64,000 bases of DNA from Nocardia xishanensis NBRC 101358 (GCF_001613365.1 NZ_BDCF01000003.1:62001-126000), one strand, 5' to 3'; positions 18,774 through 27,847 are shown, numbered from the stretch's first letter. Numbers and translations are program-made. The notes: a model not told the origin generated them from the letters alone.

Positions 18774-20189
18774 TCAGGTCGTGCCGTCGGCGCTGCGGCT
18801 CGGCATCACGGCCGAGGCCACCAGCATGACCGCGGCCATCGCCGCGACGGTCACGAAGACCAAGTGCACCGCCGAGGCCAGGATGTGCGGGGCGGGATGA
18901 TCGGTCTCGCCGACCCTGGAGTTGACGATGGCGCCGAACACGGCGACGCCGACGGCGCTGCCGATCGAGCGGGCGAACATGTTGGCGGACGTCACCACTC
19001 CGCGCTCGGACCATTCGGCGCTCGTCTGCGCCGCGATCAACGTCGGCGTCGCGACCAGGCCCATACCGGCGCCGATCACGAAACACGACGCGGAGATCTG
19101 CCACAGCGTCGAATGCTCGTCGATGAGCGTGGTGGACGCGGCGCCCAGCGCGGCGAGTCCGCTGCCGATGAGGGCGCTGCCGCGAAAGCCTATGCGTAGG
19201 TAGACTTTTCCGGCTTGGGAGGCGGCCAGCGGCCAGCCGAGGGTCAGCGCGCCGACGGTGAGCCCGGCGACCAGCGCGCCGGTGCCGAGCACGCCCTGGG
19301 TGAAGGTCGGCACATAAGAGGTAAGGCCGATCAGCACCGCGCCTATCAGCACCGAGACCAGGCTGCTCGCCACGACGACCCGGCGGGTGAAGACCCACAG
19401 CGGCAGAATCGGATCGGCCGCCCGCCGCTCCACGAGCGCGAACAGCACGAGCACCACGGCGCCCCCGGCGAAGATGCCGATGCTCGCGGGCGAGGACCAC
19501 GCCCACGCCTGCCCGCCCTCGAGCAGGCCGAGGATGATCGCGCCCGCGCCCAGCGTCAGCAGGGCGGCGCCGAGATAGTCGATGTCCTGGCTGCGCTTCA
19601 CCGTCTGCTCGGTGAAACTGCGCACCAGCATCCAGACCGCGACCGCCGAGAGCGGCAGGTTGACCAGGAAGATCCAGCGCCAGCTGACGAAGTCGGCGAA
19701 CACGCCGCCCAGCAGCGGGCCCGCCACCGAGGACATCGCCCACACGCTGGCCAGATAGCCCTGGACCCTGGCGCGCTCGGTCAGCGTGTAGAGGTCGCCC
19801 GCGATCACCATGGTCATCGGCTGGATGGCGCCCGCGCCGATGCCCTGCACCGCGCGGAAGACGATCAGCGCGACCATGCTGCCCGCGAGCCCGCACAGCA
19901 GCGAACCCAGCGCGAATACCGCGATGCCGAACAGGATCACCGGCTTGCGTCCGACCGTGTCGGCGAGCTTGCCGTAGATCGGCACCGTCACCGCCTGCGC
20001 GAGCAAGTAGATCGAGAAGAGCCAAGGGAACTGGGCGAACCCGCCGAGGCTGTCGGTGATGGACAGCACCGCGGTGGCGATGATGGTCGAATCGAGGGCG
20101 ACGAGCCCGGTCGACAGCATCAGCGAGCCGAGGATCGCTCCGCGTTCGGACCGGAGGCCGATGGACGACTGCGCGGTCTCGGTGGCCAC
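18774..20189 (-). CDS. MFS drug exporter, DHA2 (EmrB/QacA) family
   Basis: Fourteen-segment proton-driven exporter of 471 aa in the cytoplasmic membrane. Visible motifs are LDSTIIATAVLSI in helix 1 (motif D1), GKLADTVGRKPV (motif A), and AVQGIGAGAIQPM with WRWIFLVNLPL (motifs B/C region). GTG 20189 follows AAAGGGG. A large palindrome just upstream of the start is the probable operator. No regulator gene of its own is adjacent, since the nearest TetR gene is 4 kb away. Substrates probably include lipophilic drugs or dyes. Confidence 0.92.
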   Translation of the reverse strand: MATETAQSSIGLRSERGAILGSLMLSTGLVALDSTIIATAVLSITDSLGGFAQFPWLFSIYLLAQAVTVPIYGKLADTVGRKPVILFGIAVFALGSLLCGLAGSMVALIVFRAVQGIGAGAIQPMTMVIAGDLYTLTERARVQGYLASVWAMSSVAGPLLGGVFADFVSWRWIFLVNLPLSAVAVWMLVRSFTEQTVKRSQDIDYLGAALLTLGAGAIILGLLEGGQAWAWSSPASIGIFAGGAVVLVLFALVERRAADPILPLWVFTRRVVVASSLVSVLIGAVLIGLTSYVPTFTQGVLGTGALVAGLTVGALTLGWPLAASQAGKVYLRIGFRGSALIGSGLAALGAASTTLIDEHSTLWQISASCFVIGAGMGLVATPTLIAAQTSAEWSERGVVTSANMFARSIGSAVGVAVFGAIVNSRVGETDHPAPHILASAVHLVFVTVAAMAAVMLVASAVMPSRSADGTT

Positions 20190-20202
20190 CGGCGGCCCCT
20201 TT

Positions 20203-20233
20203 CGTTCGTTCGACTAACCATCTCGAACGAACG
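20203..20233. promoter_or_regulatory. 11-bp inverted repeat, probable operator of the DHA2 exporter
   Basis: CGTTCGTTCGA (20203-20213) and TCGAACGAACG (20223-20233) are exact reverse complements separated by 9 bp. The palindrome begins 14 bp upstream of the exporter start, so a bound repressor would block transcription or translation start. Form and position are typical of TetR-controlled efflux genes. Confidence 0.75.
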
Positions 20234-20407
20234 TATCCCCGGCCCGGCTATTCCCGCACGGAAATTTCCGGTGGCAGCCGACGTCGCAGTGCCGATCGGA
20301 CGCTGGGCATTTTCGGCGGCGTTGCTCCCGCTCCGGCCAGTAGGCTGGCTTGGTCGCCGGCCCGTCGTGGCTCGGCGCGATCCGATTGCGACGGCGAAGG
20401 GGCCGGA

Positions 20408-20701
20408 ATGTCATTGCGAGGACAGCTCGGCGTTGCGGAGTCGGCGGGCGCGCTCGTCTTCGGGACTCCGCAGGAGACCGCCGACGGGTCGGTCATCGTC
20501 ACCGCCGCGCGGGTCGGCTGGTTGCGCGGCACAGCCCGGCCGCTCGGCGTGTTCGTGGTCAAGGACGGTCAGGCCACCTGGACGCCCGCCGTCGACGCGG
20601 GCCGGATCGCCCTTCTCGGCGAGACGATCGGTCTGGTGGCCGCGACGCTCGGCTTGCTCGCGATCGTCCGGCGTCCGCCGTGGCCGGATCTGTCCCGCTG
20701 A
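20408..20701 (+). CDS. Small GerW/YtfJ-like protein
   Basis: A 97-aa protein with a C-terminal membrane-like segment (GETIGLVAATLGLLAIVRR). FGTPQETADGSVIVTAARVG and ARPLGVFVVKDGQATW resemble actinobacterial GerW/YtfJ-like proteins, in which a beta-rich cytoplasmic domain precedes one hydrophobic helix. It is shorter than usual and lacks their Gly-rich middle. ATG 20408 follows AAGGGG. Function of these proteins outside sporulation is unknown; the family call is tentative. Confidence 0.6.
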   Translation: MSLRGQLGVAESAGALVFGTPQETADGSVIVTAARVGWLRGTARPLGVFVVKDGQATWTPAVDAGRIALLGETIGLVAATLGLLAIVRRPPWPDLSR

Positions 20702-21014
20702 ATTCGCTCGGCCGAGCGGTGGGGTGAAAGCCCAGCTCGTCCGGCTCGGAAAGCCTTCCCGCCGTACGGCTTCGAGTCCGTTTCGTCCCGGATTGCAAGA
20801 CAGACCGACGATCTCGGGGCGAGTCGTGCGACTATGGGACGCACGTCGCGAACCGGACGGACGCGCATCATCGGCGATGGGCACACCCGCTCGGCACGGC
20901 CAGGCGGTGCCGCCGGTGTTTCGTGGTGATCCGGCGCGATGTCGGACCGGACCGTTAAGCTCGGCTCAACCGTGATGCGACAGCGAGAGTTTGGTTTTCC
21001 GTGAAGGGGGAACG
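20702..21014. other. Intergenic region before the type VII secretion-associated operon
   Basis: This 313-bp stretch has no gene I can support. The last part must hold the promoter of the EspC-like operon; AAGGGGG just before 21015 is its ribosome binding site. Confidence 0.4.
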
Positions 21015-21338
21015 ATGGACACGCTGAAGCTCGACCCGGCGGCGATGGCCGCCTACACCGCGATAGCGGAGACCGTGGCACAGCAGTTGGCCCAGGCATC
21101 GGCCGCCGCGTCCGGCGCGGTGAACCCGCAGAAGCTCGACGCCGATCTCGGCATGGTCGGCGCGGAGTTCGTCGCGCGGTTCACCGCCGCGGTGTCCGAG
21201 CACACCCAGGCACTGTCCACCGCGGGCCAGCTGGTGGCCGCCTACGGTCAGGTGCTGCGCGATTACGGCGCGGCCATGCAGACCGGTGACGCGGAGGCCG
21301 CCGCCGCTCTGGCGAAGACCGAGGAGGAGCTGGCATGA
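21015..21338 (+). CDS. EspC-like ESX secretion-associated protein
   Basis: A 107-aa mostly helical protein, starting MDTLKLDPAAMAAYTAIAE after AAGGGGG. Size, Ala-rich amphipathic helices and a C-terminal YGQVLRDYGAAM stretch resemble the EspC/DUF2580 family of type VII secretion targets, in which a Tyr/acidic motif follows the helical hairpin. It overlaps the next gene by ATGA (21335-21338). In this setting it is probably a secreted or chaperone-like partner of the downstream protein. No ESX core genes (eccB-E, mycP) are in the window. Confidence 0.7.
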   Translation: MDTLKLDPAAMAAYTAIAETVAQQLAQASAAASGAVNPQKLDADLGMVGAEFVARFTAAVSEHTQALSTAGQLVAAYGQVLRDYGAAMQTGDAEAAAALAKTEEELA

Positions 21339-22636
21339 GGCGGCTCAGCGCGTTACGCAGGCGGCGCCCCACCGAACAGACCAGCACCGACACGCTGCCG
21401 GTCGTCAGCAACGATCCCACCTCCGACCCGCCGATCGTGGCGGCGCTGGTGCAGCCGATGCTCTCGCTGCGCGCCACCCTCGGCACCGGAGCCACCCTGC
21501 CCGATCGCGCCATCACCGGCGCGCTGTCGGCCGCGTCCACACACGCCGCCGATTCCGAGGGCCCGCACCGGGACGGCCTGTACGCGCTCGAGTCCACTTG
21601 GACCTCGCGCGGCGCGGACGCCGCCGTGCCCGCACTGCGCACCACCCAGACCGAGATCGGCGAGATCTCCGATCGCGGCCCCGCCTACCTGTCGGTGCTC
21701 GGCGACGCCCAGGCCACCAGTGCGCGCGCCGCCCGCCGGGTGGATCAGATCATCGCCGACTTCCGCCGCGACGCTCGGGTGATCCTGGGCAACGCGACCG
21801 CCGCGCCCGACACCGACGCGGTCATCGAGCGCGCGGCTCAGGCGCTGCGCGACGCGATCGCCACCGTGGGCACCGCGCGCACCGAGATGAACGACCACAC
21901 CCGTCGATTGGACGAGATGGGCCCGCTCACCGTCACCGCGCCCGGAGGCGTCGGCGGCACGAGCCAGCCGTCCATCGGCGGCACCTCGCCCACCGCCGTT
22001 CCCGGCGTCACTGTGCAGGGCCAGCCCCTCGACCCGGCGCAGGTCGCCCAGCTCCAGTTGCAGCAGCAGCTCATCTCGGCAGGCGTGCAGCTGGGCACCT
22101 CGGCCATCTCCGCGGGCGTCGACATCGGCACGCACCTGATCGACAAGATCGTCGAAGTCGGCACGCACGCCATGGACACCGTCGCGGCCTCCGCGGACAA
22201 GGTGATCGACAAGGCGCTCCCGGAACTGATCAACCCGGGCAGCACCACGAACGGCGCCAACAACGGCGGCACGTCCGGCACGCCTTCGAAGGTGATCGAT
22301 TTCGGCGGCGGCTCGCCGGCGAATCCGTCGCAGAACGCAACGGGCCCGAGCGGGAAACCGGACGCACCGAAACCGGAGTCCAGGCCCGCGCCGCCGACAT
22401 CGATCATTCCGCCTACGCCCGCGCCGCAGGACGCGCCGCCCAAATCGCCCGAGCCGGCCGGACAGCCCGGCACGCACGGCGGCGTCGCGATGCCGCCGCC
22501 GATGGGCGGCGGCGACCAAGACCGCAGGCCGCGCGACGGCCAGCTCGGTGTGACGGTTCCCGCGGCCGCGATGATTCCAGAATCGCTCACCGTCCCGGCC
22601 GCCGTGATCGGCGACTTCGGCGATGACGCGCCCTGA
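21335..22636 (+). CDS. ESX-associated protein, DUF4226/EspA-like helical domain with Pro-rich tail
   Basis: A 433-aa protein. Residues about 30-200 are helical (WTSRGADAAVPALRTTQTEI, ARRVDQIIADFRRDARVI) and resemble the DUF4226-type helical domain found with EspA/PPE-like type VII substrates. Residues about 200-300 are Gly/Gln-rich, with repeated VGTHAMDTV-like helices. The final third is Pro-rich disordered sequence. No signal peptide or clear membrane span. Its ATG overlaps the previous TGA and its end overlaps the next gene by 14 bp. Probably exported by, or assisting, an ESX system encoded elsewhere. Confidence 0.65.
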   Translation: MRRLSALRRRRPTEQTSTDTLPVVSNDPTSDPPIVAALVQPMLSLRATLGTGATLPDRAITGALSAASTHAADSEGPHRDGLYALESTWTSRGADAAVPALRTTQTEIGEISDRGPAYLSVLGDAQATSARAARRVDQIIADFRRDARVILGNATAAPDTDAVIERAAQALRDAIATVGTARTEMNDHTRRLDEMGPLTVTAPGGVGGTSQPSIGGTSPTAVPGVTVQGQPLDPAQVAQLQLQQQLISAGVQLGTSAISAGVDIGTHLIDKIVEVGTHAMDTVAASADKVIDKALPELINPGSTTNGANNGGTSGTPSKVIDFGGGSPANPSQNATGPSGKPDAPKPESRPAPPTSIIPPTPAPQDAPPKSPEPAGQPGTHGGVAMPPPMGGGDQDRRPRDGQLGVTVPAAAMIPESLTVPAAVIGDFGDDAP

Positions 22637-24149
22637 CCAGGGCCCGACGAACAAGCAGCAGGGCCAGCCGAATCCGTTCGACACCGGGCTGCCGATGCTG
22701 CGCCTGCCCGCGCCGCCGACCGGTAAGCGTAAACGGCGTCGGTCGGCCGCGCGTCGGTCCGGGACATCGTCCGGCGCACCCTTGCGTGCGCCGGAACCGC
22801 CGCGCACACCGCCCCGTCCGCCGGAGCCGCCACGCACCGCACCGCCCTCGATGCCGCAGCCGTTCTACGAGCCCGAACTGCCAAATCCCGCATCACCGCG
22901 CGCGGTGCCGGAGTTCTACGGGCCCGAATCGCCGCGTCCTGAATGGCCGCGCGCAGTACCGCAGCCACAGTACGAGCCCGGATCACGGCACCCCGTATTG
23001 CCATTCGCGGAGCGGGGGCCGTCCTACGAGCCCGAACTGCCGCATCCCGCGTCGCCGGGCGGGGTGCCGGAGTTCGAAGGGCCCGAATCGCCGCATCCCG
23101 CGTCGCCGCGTGCGGAGCCGCGGCCGTTCTCCGAGCCCGAATCACCGCGCTTCGCATCGGCGTTCGCGGAGAGGGAGTCGTTCTTCGAGCCCGAAATGTC
23201 GCGCACCGAATCGCCGAACTCGGTCCCGGAAGAGTTCGGCGAGCCTGGATCACCGCGGCCAGCAATGCAGTTCGCGGAGCCGGATCCGTCCGACGAGCCC
23301 GAACCGCCACGGGCCGAGCCGCCGGTGCGCCGATCGCCGCGACGGATGGGCGAATGGGCCGAATGGCTCGACCCGCCGACCCGCTCCGAGGAACCCGCGG
23401 AGTCGCCGACCGTCGAAATCCGGGTTCCGGTGGACGAAGAGCCCGAACTCGAGCGCGGGGCCGGCGACGACGCGCCGCTGATCCCAGCGATCATCGACCG
23501 CACCGGCGGCAATCCCGGTCCAGCGCTGCGCCGTCCGCGTCCGCGTCCGCAGGAGCAGCAGCCCGAACGGAGCAACAAGATCCTCGCGGTCCTGATCGTT
23601 CTCGGCGTGCTCGTCGCGGTGGGTTCGATTCTGTGGGCGGTGCTGCCCAGCGCGGGAAATCGTGCCGCGCCGTCGCCGACGAGCTCGGTTCCCGTGGTCG
23701 ACGACGCCCGCCCGACCGTGTCGCCGACGCCGACCGGACCCGAATCCCCTGCGGCGGTGGCGACTCCCGGTTGCGAACAGCGCCGCACCGGTGACGTGGT
23801 CTCGGGCACCGGCGTCGGTGGCACCACCGACGGCCCCTCGGCAATCCTGGCCTTCGAGCGCGCCTACTACGTGCAGCGCTCGGGCATCGCGGCGCGCGCC
23901 GTGGTGGCCGCGGATGCGACGGTCCCGCCCGCGGAGCAGATCCAGCGCGGCATCGATCAGGTGCCGGTCGGTACTCGCTACTGCGTGCAGATCACCCGCA
24001 CCGCCAGCGGGGCGGGGGATGGGCAGTCGCACTGGGAAGTCCGGCTCACCCAGCAGTATCCGGATCAGCTGCCGAAGACCTTCACCCAGATCATCACCAC
24101 CAAGACCGTCACCGGACGCACCGTGATCACCGGCATCTCGATGGCCTGA
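22623..24149 (+). CDS. Single-pass membrane protein with Glu/Pro-repeat cytoplasmic region
   Basis: A 508-aa protein. Residues about 78-240 are imperfect 18-20-residue repeats of the type (Y/F)xxPExPxPxSPRxxPE. A basic stretch (KRKRRRSAARR) lies near residue 36. One membrane helix follows at about 320-340 (ILAVLIVLGVLVAVGSILWAV). The C-terminal domain (about 380-508) begins with CEQRRTGDVVSGTG and has WEVRLTQQYPDQLP, like small extracytoplasmic domains of ESX-associated proteins. There is no N-terminal signal, so the repeats should be cytoplasmic and the C-terminal domain periplasmic. It is the last gene of the operon. Function unknown. Confidence 0.75.
   Translation: MTRPDQGPTNKQQGQPNPFDTGLPMLRLPAPPTGKRKRRRSAARRSGTSSGAPLRAPEPPRTPPRPPEPPRTAPPSMPQPFYEPELPNPASPRAVPEFYGPESPRPEWPRAVPQPQYEPGSRHPVLPFAERGPSYEPELPHPASPGGVPEFEGPESPHPASPRAEPRPFSEPESPRFASAFAERESFFEPEMSRTESPNSVPEEFGEPGSPRPAMQFAEPDPSDEPEPPRAEPPVRRSPRRMGEWAEWLDPPTRSEEPAESPTVEIRVPVDEEPELERGAGDDAPLIPAIIDRTGGNPGPALRRPRPRPQEQQPERSNKILAVLIVLGVLVAVGSILWAVLPSAGNRAAPSPTSSVPVVDDARPTVSPTPTGPESPAAVATPGCEQRRTGDVVSGTGVGGTTDGPSAILAFERAYYVQRSGIAARAVVAADATVPPAEQIQRGIDQVPVGTRYCVQITRTASGAGDGQSHWEVRLTQQYPDQLPKTFTQIITTKTVTGRTVITGISMA
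22850..23340 (+). repeat. Imperfect repeats encoding Glu/Pro-rich segments
   Basis: About nine diverged copies of a roughly 57-60-bp unit containing the core gagCCCGAA, coding for PExPxPxSP-type repeats in the membrane protein. Copies 1, 5 and 6 are the most similar. Confidence 0.7.
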
Positions 24150-24156
24150 CTCCGAG

Positions 24157-24966
24157 TCAGCCCCAGGTGAGCGGGTCCAGATGGAGATAAAAGCGCTGCC
24201 GTTCGGTGTCGAGGTCGATGCCGTAGCGCTCGGCGAAGCGGTGGTCGGCGTCCAGCGCCCACCGCTCGTCCGGCCAGGTTTCGCGCGAATTGGCCAGCAG
24301 CAGAGCGATATCGACGTATGGATCGGCCACGCCGAGGCGGCCCAAATCGAGGAATCCGGTGACCGACCCGGTGTCCGGGTCGAGGACGATATTCGGCAGG
24401 CACAGATCTCCGTGGCATACCACGGATTCAGCCGACTCCAGCGTGATCCACCGGTCCACCTGTGCGGCCAGTCGAGCCAGTAGCACCGGCGGCGGCGTGT
24501 CCGACTGCTCCTCCGGTAGAAACTCCGCCCTCACCGCGCCCCGGGCCACCACGTCCTGCGCTTTCGCGAACATCGTGGTGATGCCGCGATCGAATGGGCA
24601 AGTGTCCGTGGGCAGTTCATGCAGACGGCGAACGGCTTCCGCGATCGATTCCCATGCGGCGGCCAGCGCCTCCGCGGACACGCGATCGGCGGGCACGCCG
24701 GGCACCGCACTCGTCACCAGGCAGGCCGCGTCGGCTTTCTCGCGCCAGTCGAGCGGCTGCGGCCCGGAAATGCTACGGGCGTAGAGCCATTCGGAACGGT
24801 CGCGCTCTTGCACCAGCTCGGCCGTCGCATTCTCGGCGGCGCACTTCGCGTACCGCGAGCCGTCGGCGGCGCGAAACACGGCGGCCCCGGACTCTCCGCT
24901 GTCGACCGGCTTCCACTCGCCGTCGGAGGGCAGAACGGATCGGAATCGAGTCAGCGCGTCGGACAC
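24157..24966 (-). CDS. Aminoglycoside phosphotransferase-like kinase, APH(3'')-type
   Basis: Kinase-fold phosphotransferase of 269 aa, the usual length for APH enzymes. The catalytic loop is VCHGDLCLPNIVLDPDT and the metal-binding segment TGFLDLGRLGVADPYVD follows, then IALLLANSRETW. These closely resemble APH(3'')-type streptomycin kinases, so O-phosphorylation of streptomycin-like aminoglycosides is the best guess. Chromosomal actinomycete homologues need not confer resistance. It stands alone, convergent with the preceding operon. Confidence 0.85.
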   Translation of the reverse strand: MSDALTRFRSVLPSDGEWKPVDSGESGAAVFRAADGSRYAKCAAENATAELVQERDRSEWLYARSISGPQPLDWREKADAACLVTSAVPGVPADRVSAEALAAAWESIAEAVRRLHELPTDTCPFDRGITTMFAKAQDVVARGAVRAEFLPEEQSDTPPPVLLARLAAQVDRWITLESAESVVCHGDLCLPNIVLDPDTGSVTGFLDLGRLGVADPYVDIALLLANSRETWPDERWALDADHRFAERYGIDLDTERQRFYLHLDPLTWG

Positions 24967-25207
24967 GATCCCGACGTTAACAGCGCGTTCCCGCTACGAA
25001 CCGAGCTCGACCCTCGACTCCGGATCGCCCAACATCCTGACGTCCGATGGAGAGCGCAGTCGCGCAACGGTTCTCGATCGCCTCGTTACTCGATCCCCGC
25101 TCGGCTCCCTGCCTGTCGCCGATCAGCGGGCACTGGGCGATCTGCTCCGTGCACTGGTCGAATCCGATTCGGAGTAGGTCGCCCGCTGCCCGTCATCGAC
25201 GGCGGCG

Positions 25208-26119
25208 CTATTGGCCAGGTTTGGTCGCCAGGCCGACGCGTCCGTGCTCTCGGCCGAGCAGTTCGCCGTTGAGGCGGGCGAGATAGTCGCGGCCGTACGT
25301 TCCGTTCTCCAGGTTCGCCAGCAGTACGGCCGGAAGATCCTGTGTGATTTCGGGGGAGCGTGCGGCGGCGGCGAGGGCGATCGTCGCGACGGTGTCCACG
25401 TCTCCGGTGAAGGCGACACAAGTGCGCAGCAGGTCGCTCATCGTGCCGCTGGTGGACAACGCGGTGAGGGCCGCGCCGACGCTCATGCGTCCTTTGGAGC
25501 CGACCTTGCCGCGCCAAGGTCGCGACCACCCGTTCGGGACGTGACTGTCCACCCACTGCGGGAGTTTCGCCAAGGGGCCCAGTTCGTAGTGGCAGTAGTG
25601 GACCGCGAGCGCCGCCGCCTGCGCGGAGGCGATGCCCGCCGGAGTGTCGTGGGTGACCGCCGCTTGCACCGCGGCGTGGTGCAGCACGTCGTCGACGGTG
25701 GGGAGCAGGCCGATAGGCGTCGCCCGCATGGCGGCGCCGCTCTTGTCGCTGTCGGGCCGGATTCGGCGCAGGAATTCCGCGCCGTCGTGCACGGAGCGCA
25801 GGAAGTCGTAGAACCGTCCGGCGTAGCCTTCGCGAGGGTCGCGGTGGAATGCCGCGACGAATCGGTTGGCCAGTTCCAGTGGCGTCCAAGGATCCCCAGC
25901 GACGAGCAATTCGGCGATGGCCAAGGTCATTTGGGTGTCATCGGTGTATGCCCCGGGGCGGATGCCGAGATGCCTCGGATGCTGCGCGTAACCCCGCAGC
26001 GTGTTGTGTGCCGCCACGAATGCCGGATCCGCGTACTCGAACCCCGCACCGTAGGCATCGCCGACCGCCGATTCGACCAGCAACCGCCGCCCCCTTCTGT
26101 CGGGATCGCCGGCCCGCAT
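25208..26119 (-). CDS. ADP-ribosylglycohydrolase family protein
   Basis: A 303-aa member of the DraG/ARH family, which removes ADP-ribose from proteins or small molecules using two metal ions. Metal ligands are visible as GAYTDDTQMTLAIAE near residue 57 and TGDVDTVATIALA near residue 240; GAGFEYADP precedes them. ATG 26119 has no strong ribosome binding site. No ADP-ribosyltransferase is visible nearby, so this is not an obvious toxin-antitoxin or nitrogenase-type pair. Its target is unknown. Confidence 0.85.
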   Translation of the reverse strand: MRAGDPDRRGRRLLVESAVGDAYGAGFEYADPAFVAAHNTLRGYAQHPRHLGIRPGAYTDDTQMTLAIAELLVAGDPWTPLELANRFVAAFHRDPREGYAGRFYDFLRSVHDGAEFLRRIRPDSDKSGAAMRATPIGLLPTVDDVLHHAAVQAAVTHDTPAGIASAQAAALAVHYCHYELGPLAKLPQWVDSHVPNGWSRPWRGKVGSKGRMSVGAALTALSTSGTMSDLLRTCVAFTGDVDTVATIALAAAARSPEITQDLPAVLLANLENGTYGRDYLARLNGELLGREHGRVGLATKPGQ

Positions 26120-26347
26120 GGTAGGCGATCCATCGAATTCTCTTATTTGCCATCGTGTTACCGCTGCTGGTCCGGAACGGCGTCACCGGTCGTCGCGAAA
26201 ATGGCTCGTGACGATCGGCCATCCACCATTGCCCTCCGGTGGCAGACCTTCTCATCGTTCTACGCGCCCGGCGATCTCGTGTCGTCCCATTTTCTCTCCC
26301 CTCGAGACAGGGCACGCCGGCGCACTCGGCGTTTCGAGCGGCGCCCG

Positions 26348-27018
26348 TCAGACCCACTCGTTCCGGTGATCGGCGACCCACTCGGCGAACGTACGAGCGG
26401 GCCGCCCCAAGGATCGTCGGCAGCTCCTCGGTGACGACCGGTCGGCGCTCGAGTTCGCGAGCGTAGCGATTCATCAGCGCGTGCACGAACCCCTCGTTCA
26501 GGCCGTGCGTGATCATCGCCGCCGCGGCTGCTTCGGCCGGAACCTCCTGATACCGCAGGGATTTGCCGATCACGGCGCCGATGATCGTGACGAGCTGCTC
26601 CAGGCTGAGCGCCTCGGGGCCGGTGATCGAGAGCCGCCTTCCGTCGAGAGCGTCGTCGACCATGGCGTGCGCGATCGCGTCCGCGACATCCCGCTCGTGG
26701 ATGACGGCTTCCGAGAAAGCCACGTACGGGCCGAACACCTTGTCTCCCAGCGAGATAACGCCGCGCCACATCGCGAGGGTGTTCATCGCGAACGAGCTGG
26801 GCCGCACGCTCACCCACGGCAGTCCGCAGGCGACCGCCGCTCGCTCCACTTCGGTATTGCGATCGCCGTCGAACCGGGACGGCTGAGGCGCCGGATCGTC
26901 GTCGACATTGATGGCCGACAGAACGACGACGCGCCGGACATCGTGGGCGACGGTCCGGCGGAGCCCAGAGCGGTTACCAACGGTCGGCCGATGATTCCGT
27001 GGCGCAGAACTTCGTCAT
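26348..27018 (-). pseudogene. NmrA/SDR-like NAD(P)H-binding protein, decayed
   Basis: Remains of an NmrA-type NAD(P)-binding protein read in pieces from 27018. The start MTKFCAT runs into GIIGRPLVTALGSAG only after a one-base shift near 26990. The next recognisable part, TVAHDVRRVVVLSAINVDD, is in yet another frame, and about 60 expected residues (the beta2-beta4 region) are missing. The central part (PWVSVRPSSFAMNTLAMW, GPYVAFSEAVIHERDVADA, SITGPEALSLEQLV) is intact. Near the end a GGGG run (complement of 26405-26408) shifts the frame, and the true C-terminus RPARTFAEWVADHRNEWV is found one frame over, ending at 26348. Three lesions argue for a real pseudogene. Confidence 0.8.
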
Positions 27019-27094
27019 CAAGCCCACTCGCGACGCGCAGTCGTGGCGGTTCCGGCTGGACGGAACCGCCACGAGCAACTGATGCGCGAGAACC

Positions 27095-27847
27095 TCAGGG
27101 CATCCAGGTGATCCGGCCGCCTTGGAAGTCCTGGGCCTTGCCGCCCTGATAGTCGTATTCGTCGCCGGTGGGGTAGCCGTAGCGGCCTTTCTCGGCGCCG
27201 GCGCGGATCCAGTCGTCGCGAATAGCGCCCCAGACGATGTGGGCGCCGGTGCGCGCGGACCAGAAGATGGCGCCGCCCGCGAAGAGGTTGTAGCGGCCGT
27301 CGTCCGCGGCGGCGGTGGCTTCGTCGGTGATCGGGAAGCCGAGCGCGCCGCCTTCCCAGCCGTAGGCGCCCCACTTGTCGCGGATGGCGCCGCCGATCTG
27401 GTGCGCGTCGGTGCCGAGGGACCAGTAGATGGATCCGCCTTGGAAGTGGTTGAAGCTGCCCGGCCTGCCCGGTGTGGCCATTTCCCCGGTGACGGGGTAG
27501 CCGAGGACGCCGTTCTCCCAGCCGAACGTGCCCCATTTGTCGCGGATCGAGCCGCCGATCTGGTTCGCGCCGGCCTCGGGGTGCCAGTAGACGGAGGCGT
27601 TGCGTTCGAAGGCCTGGAATCGTCCGCCGCGGCCCGCGTCGAGTTCTGGGGTCACGGGGTCGCCCAGGGCGGCGGGGCCGCCCACCCGGTCGTATTCGAC
27701 CTCGATGGCTCCGCCGACGTCGAAGGCGCCGACGGGACGCGCGGCGGCGGCCCCGATGCCCGCGGCCAACGCGATCGCGAGCGCGCCGGTGGCGATGGTG
27801 CCACGGCGGGACGCGGACAGTCTGGTGATGCGACGTTGCCGAGCCAA
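27095..27847 (-). CDS. Secreted LGFP-repeat protein
   Basis: A 250-aa exported protein. It starts at TTG 27847 with AAGGAG six bases upstream; no ATG fits. The signal peptide is Ala-rich (TGALAIALAAGIGAAAARP). About four LGFP repeats of roughly 50 residues follow, each with a LG(Y/F)P-type motif and an I-x-W core: ALGDPVTPE, VLGYPVTGE, ALGFPITDE, RYGYPTGDE. LGFP repeats are thought to anchor proteins to the cell envelope of mycolic-acid bacteria. There is no catalytic domain. Monocistronic as far as can be seen. Confidence 0.88.
   Translation of the reverse strand: MARQRRITRLSASRRGTIATGALAIALAAGIGAAAARPVGAFDVGGAIEVEYDRVGGPAALGDPVTPELDAGRGGRFQAFERNASVYWHPEAGANQIGGSIRDKWGTFGWENGVLGYPVTGEMATPGRPGSFNHFQGGSIYWSLGTDAHQIGGAIRDKWGAYGWEGGALGFPITDEATAAADDGRYNLFAGGAIFWSARTGAHIVWGAIRDDWIRAGAEKGRYGYPTGDEYDYQGGKAQDFQGGRITWMP

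Noticed and set aside
15670..20025. Very long minus-strand ORF of 1451 codons
   Set aside because: It runs antisense to the permease and helical-protein genes and out of frame through the exporter and TetR. It is low-complexity Arg/Gly/His sequence caused by high GC at third positions.
24981..25207. Possible small genes between the APH-like and ADP-ribosylglycohydrolase genes
   Set aside because: The open frames are short, lack binding sites and do not resemble proteins.
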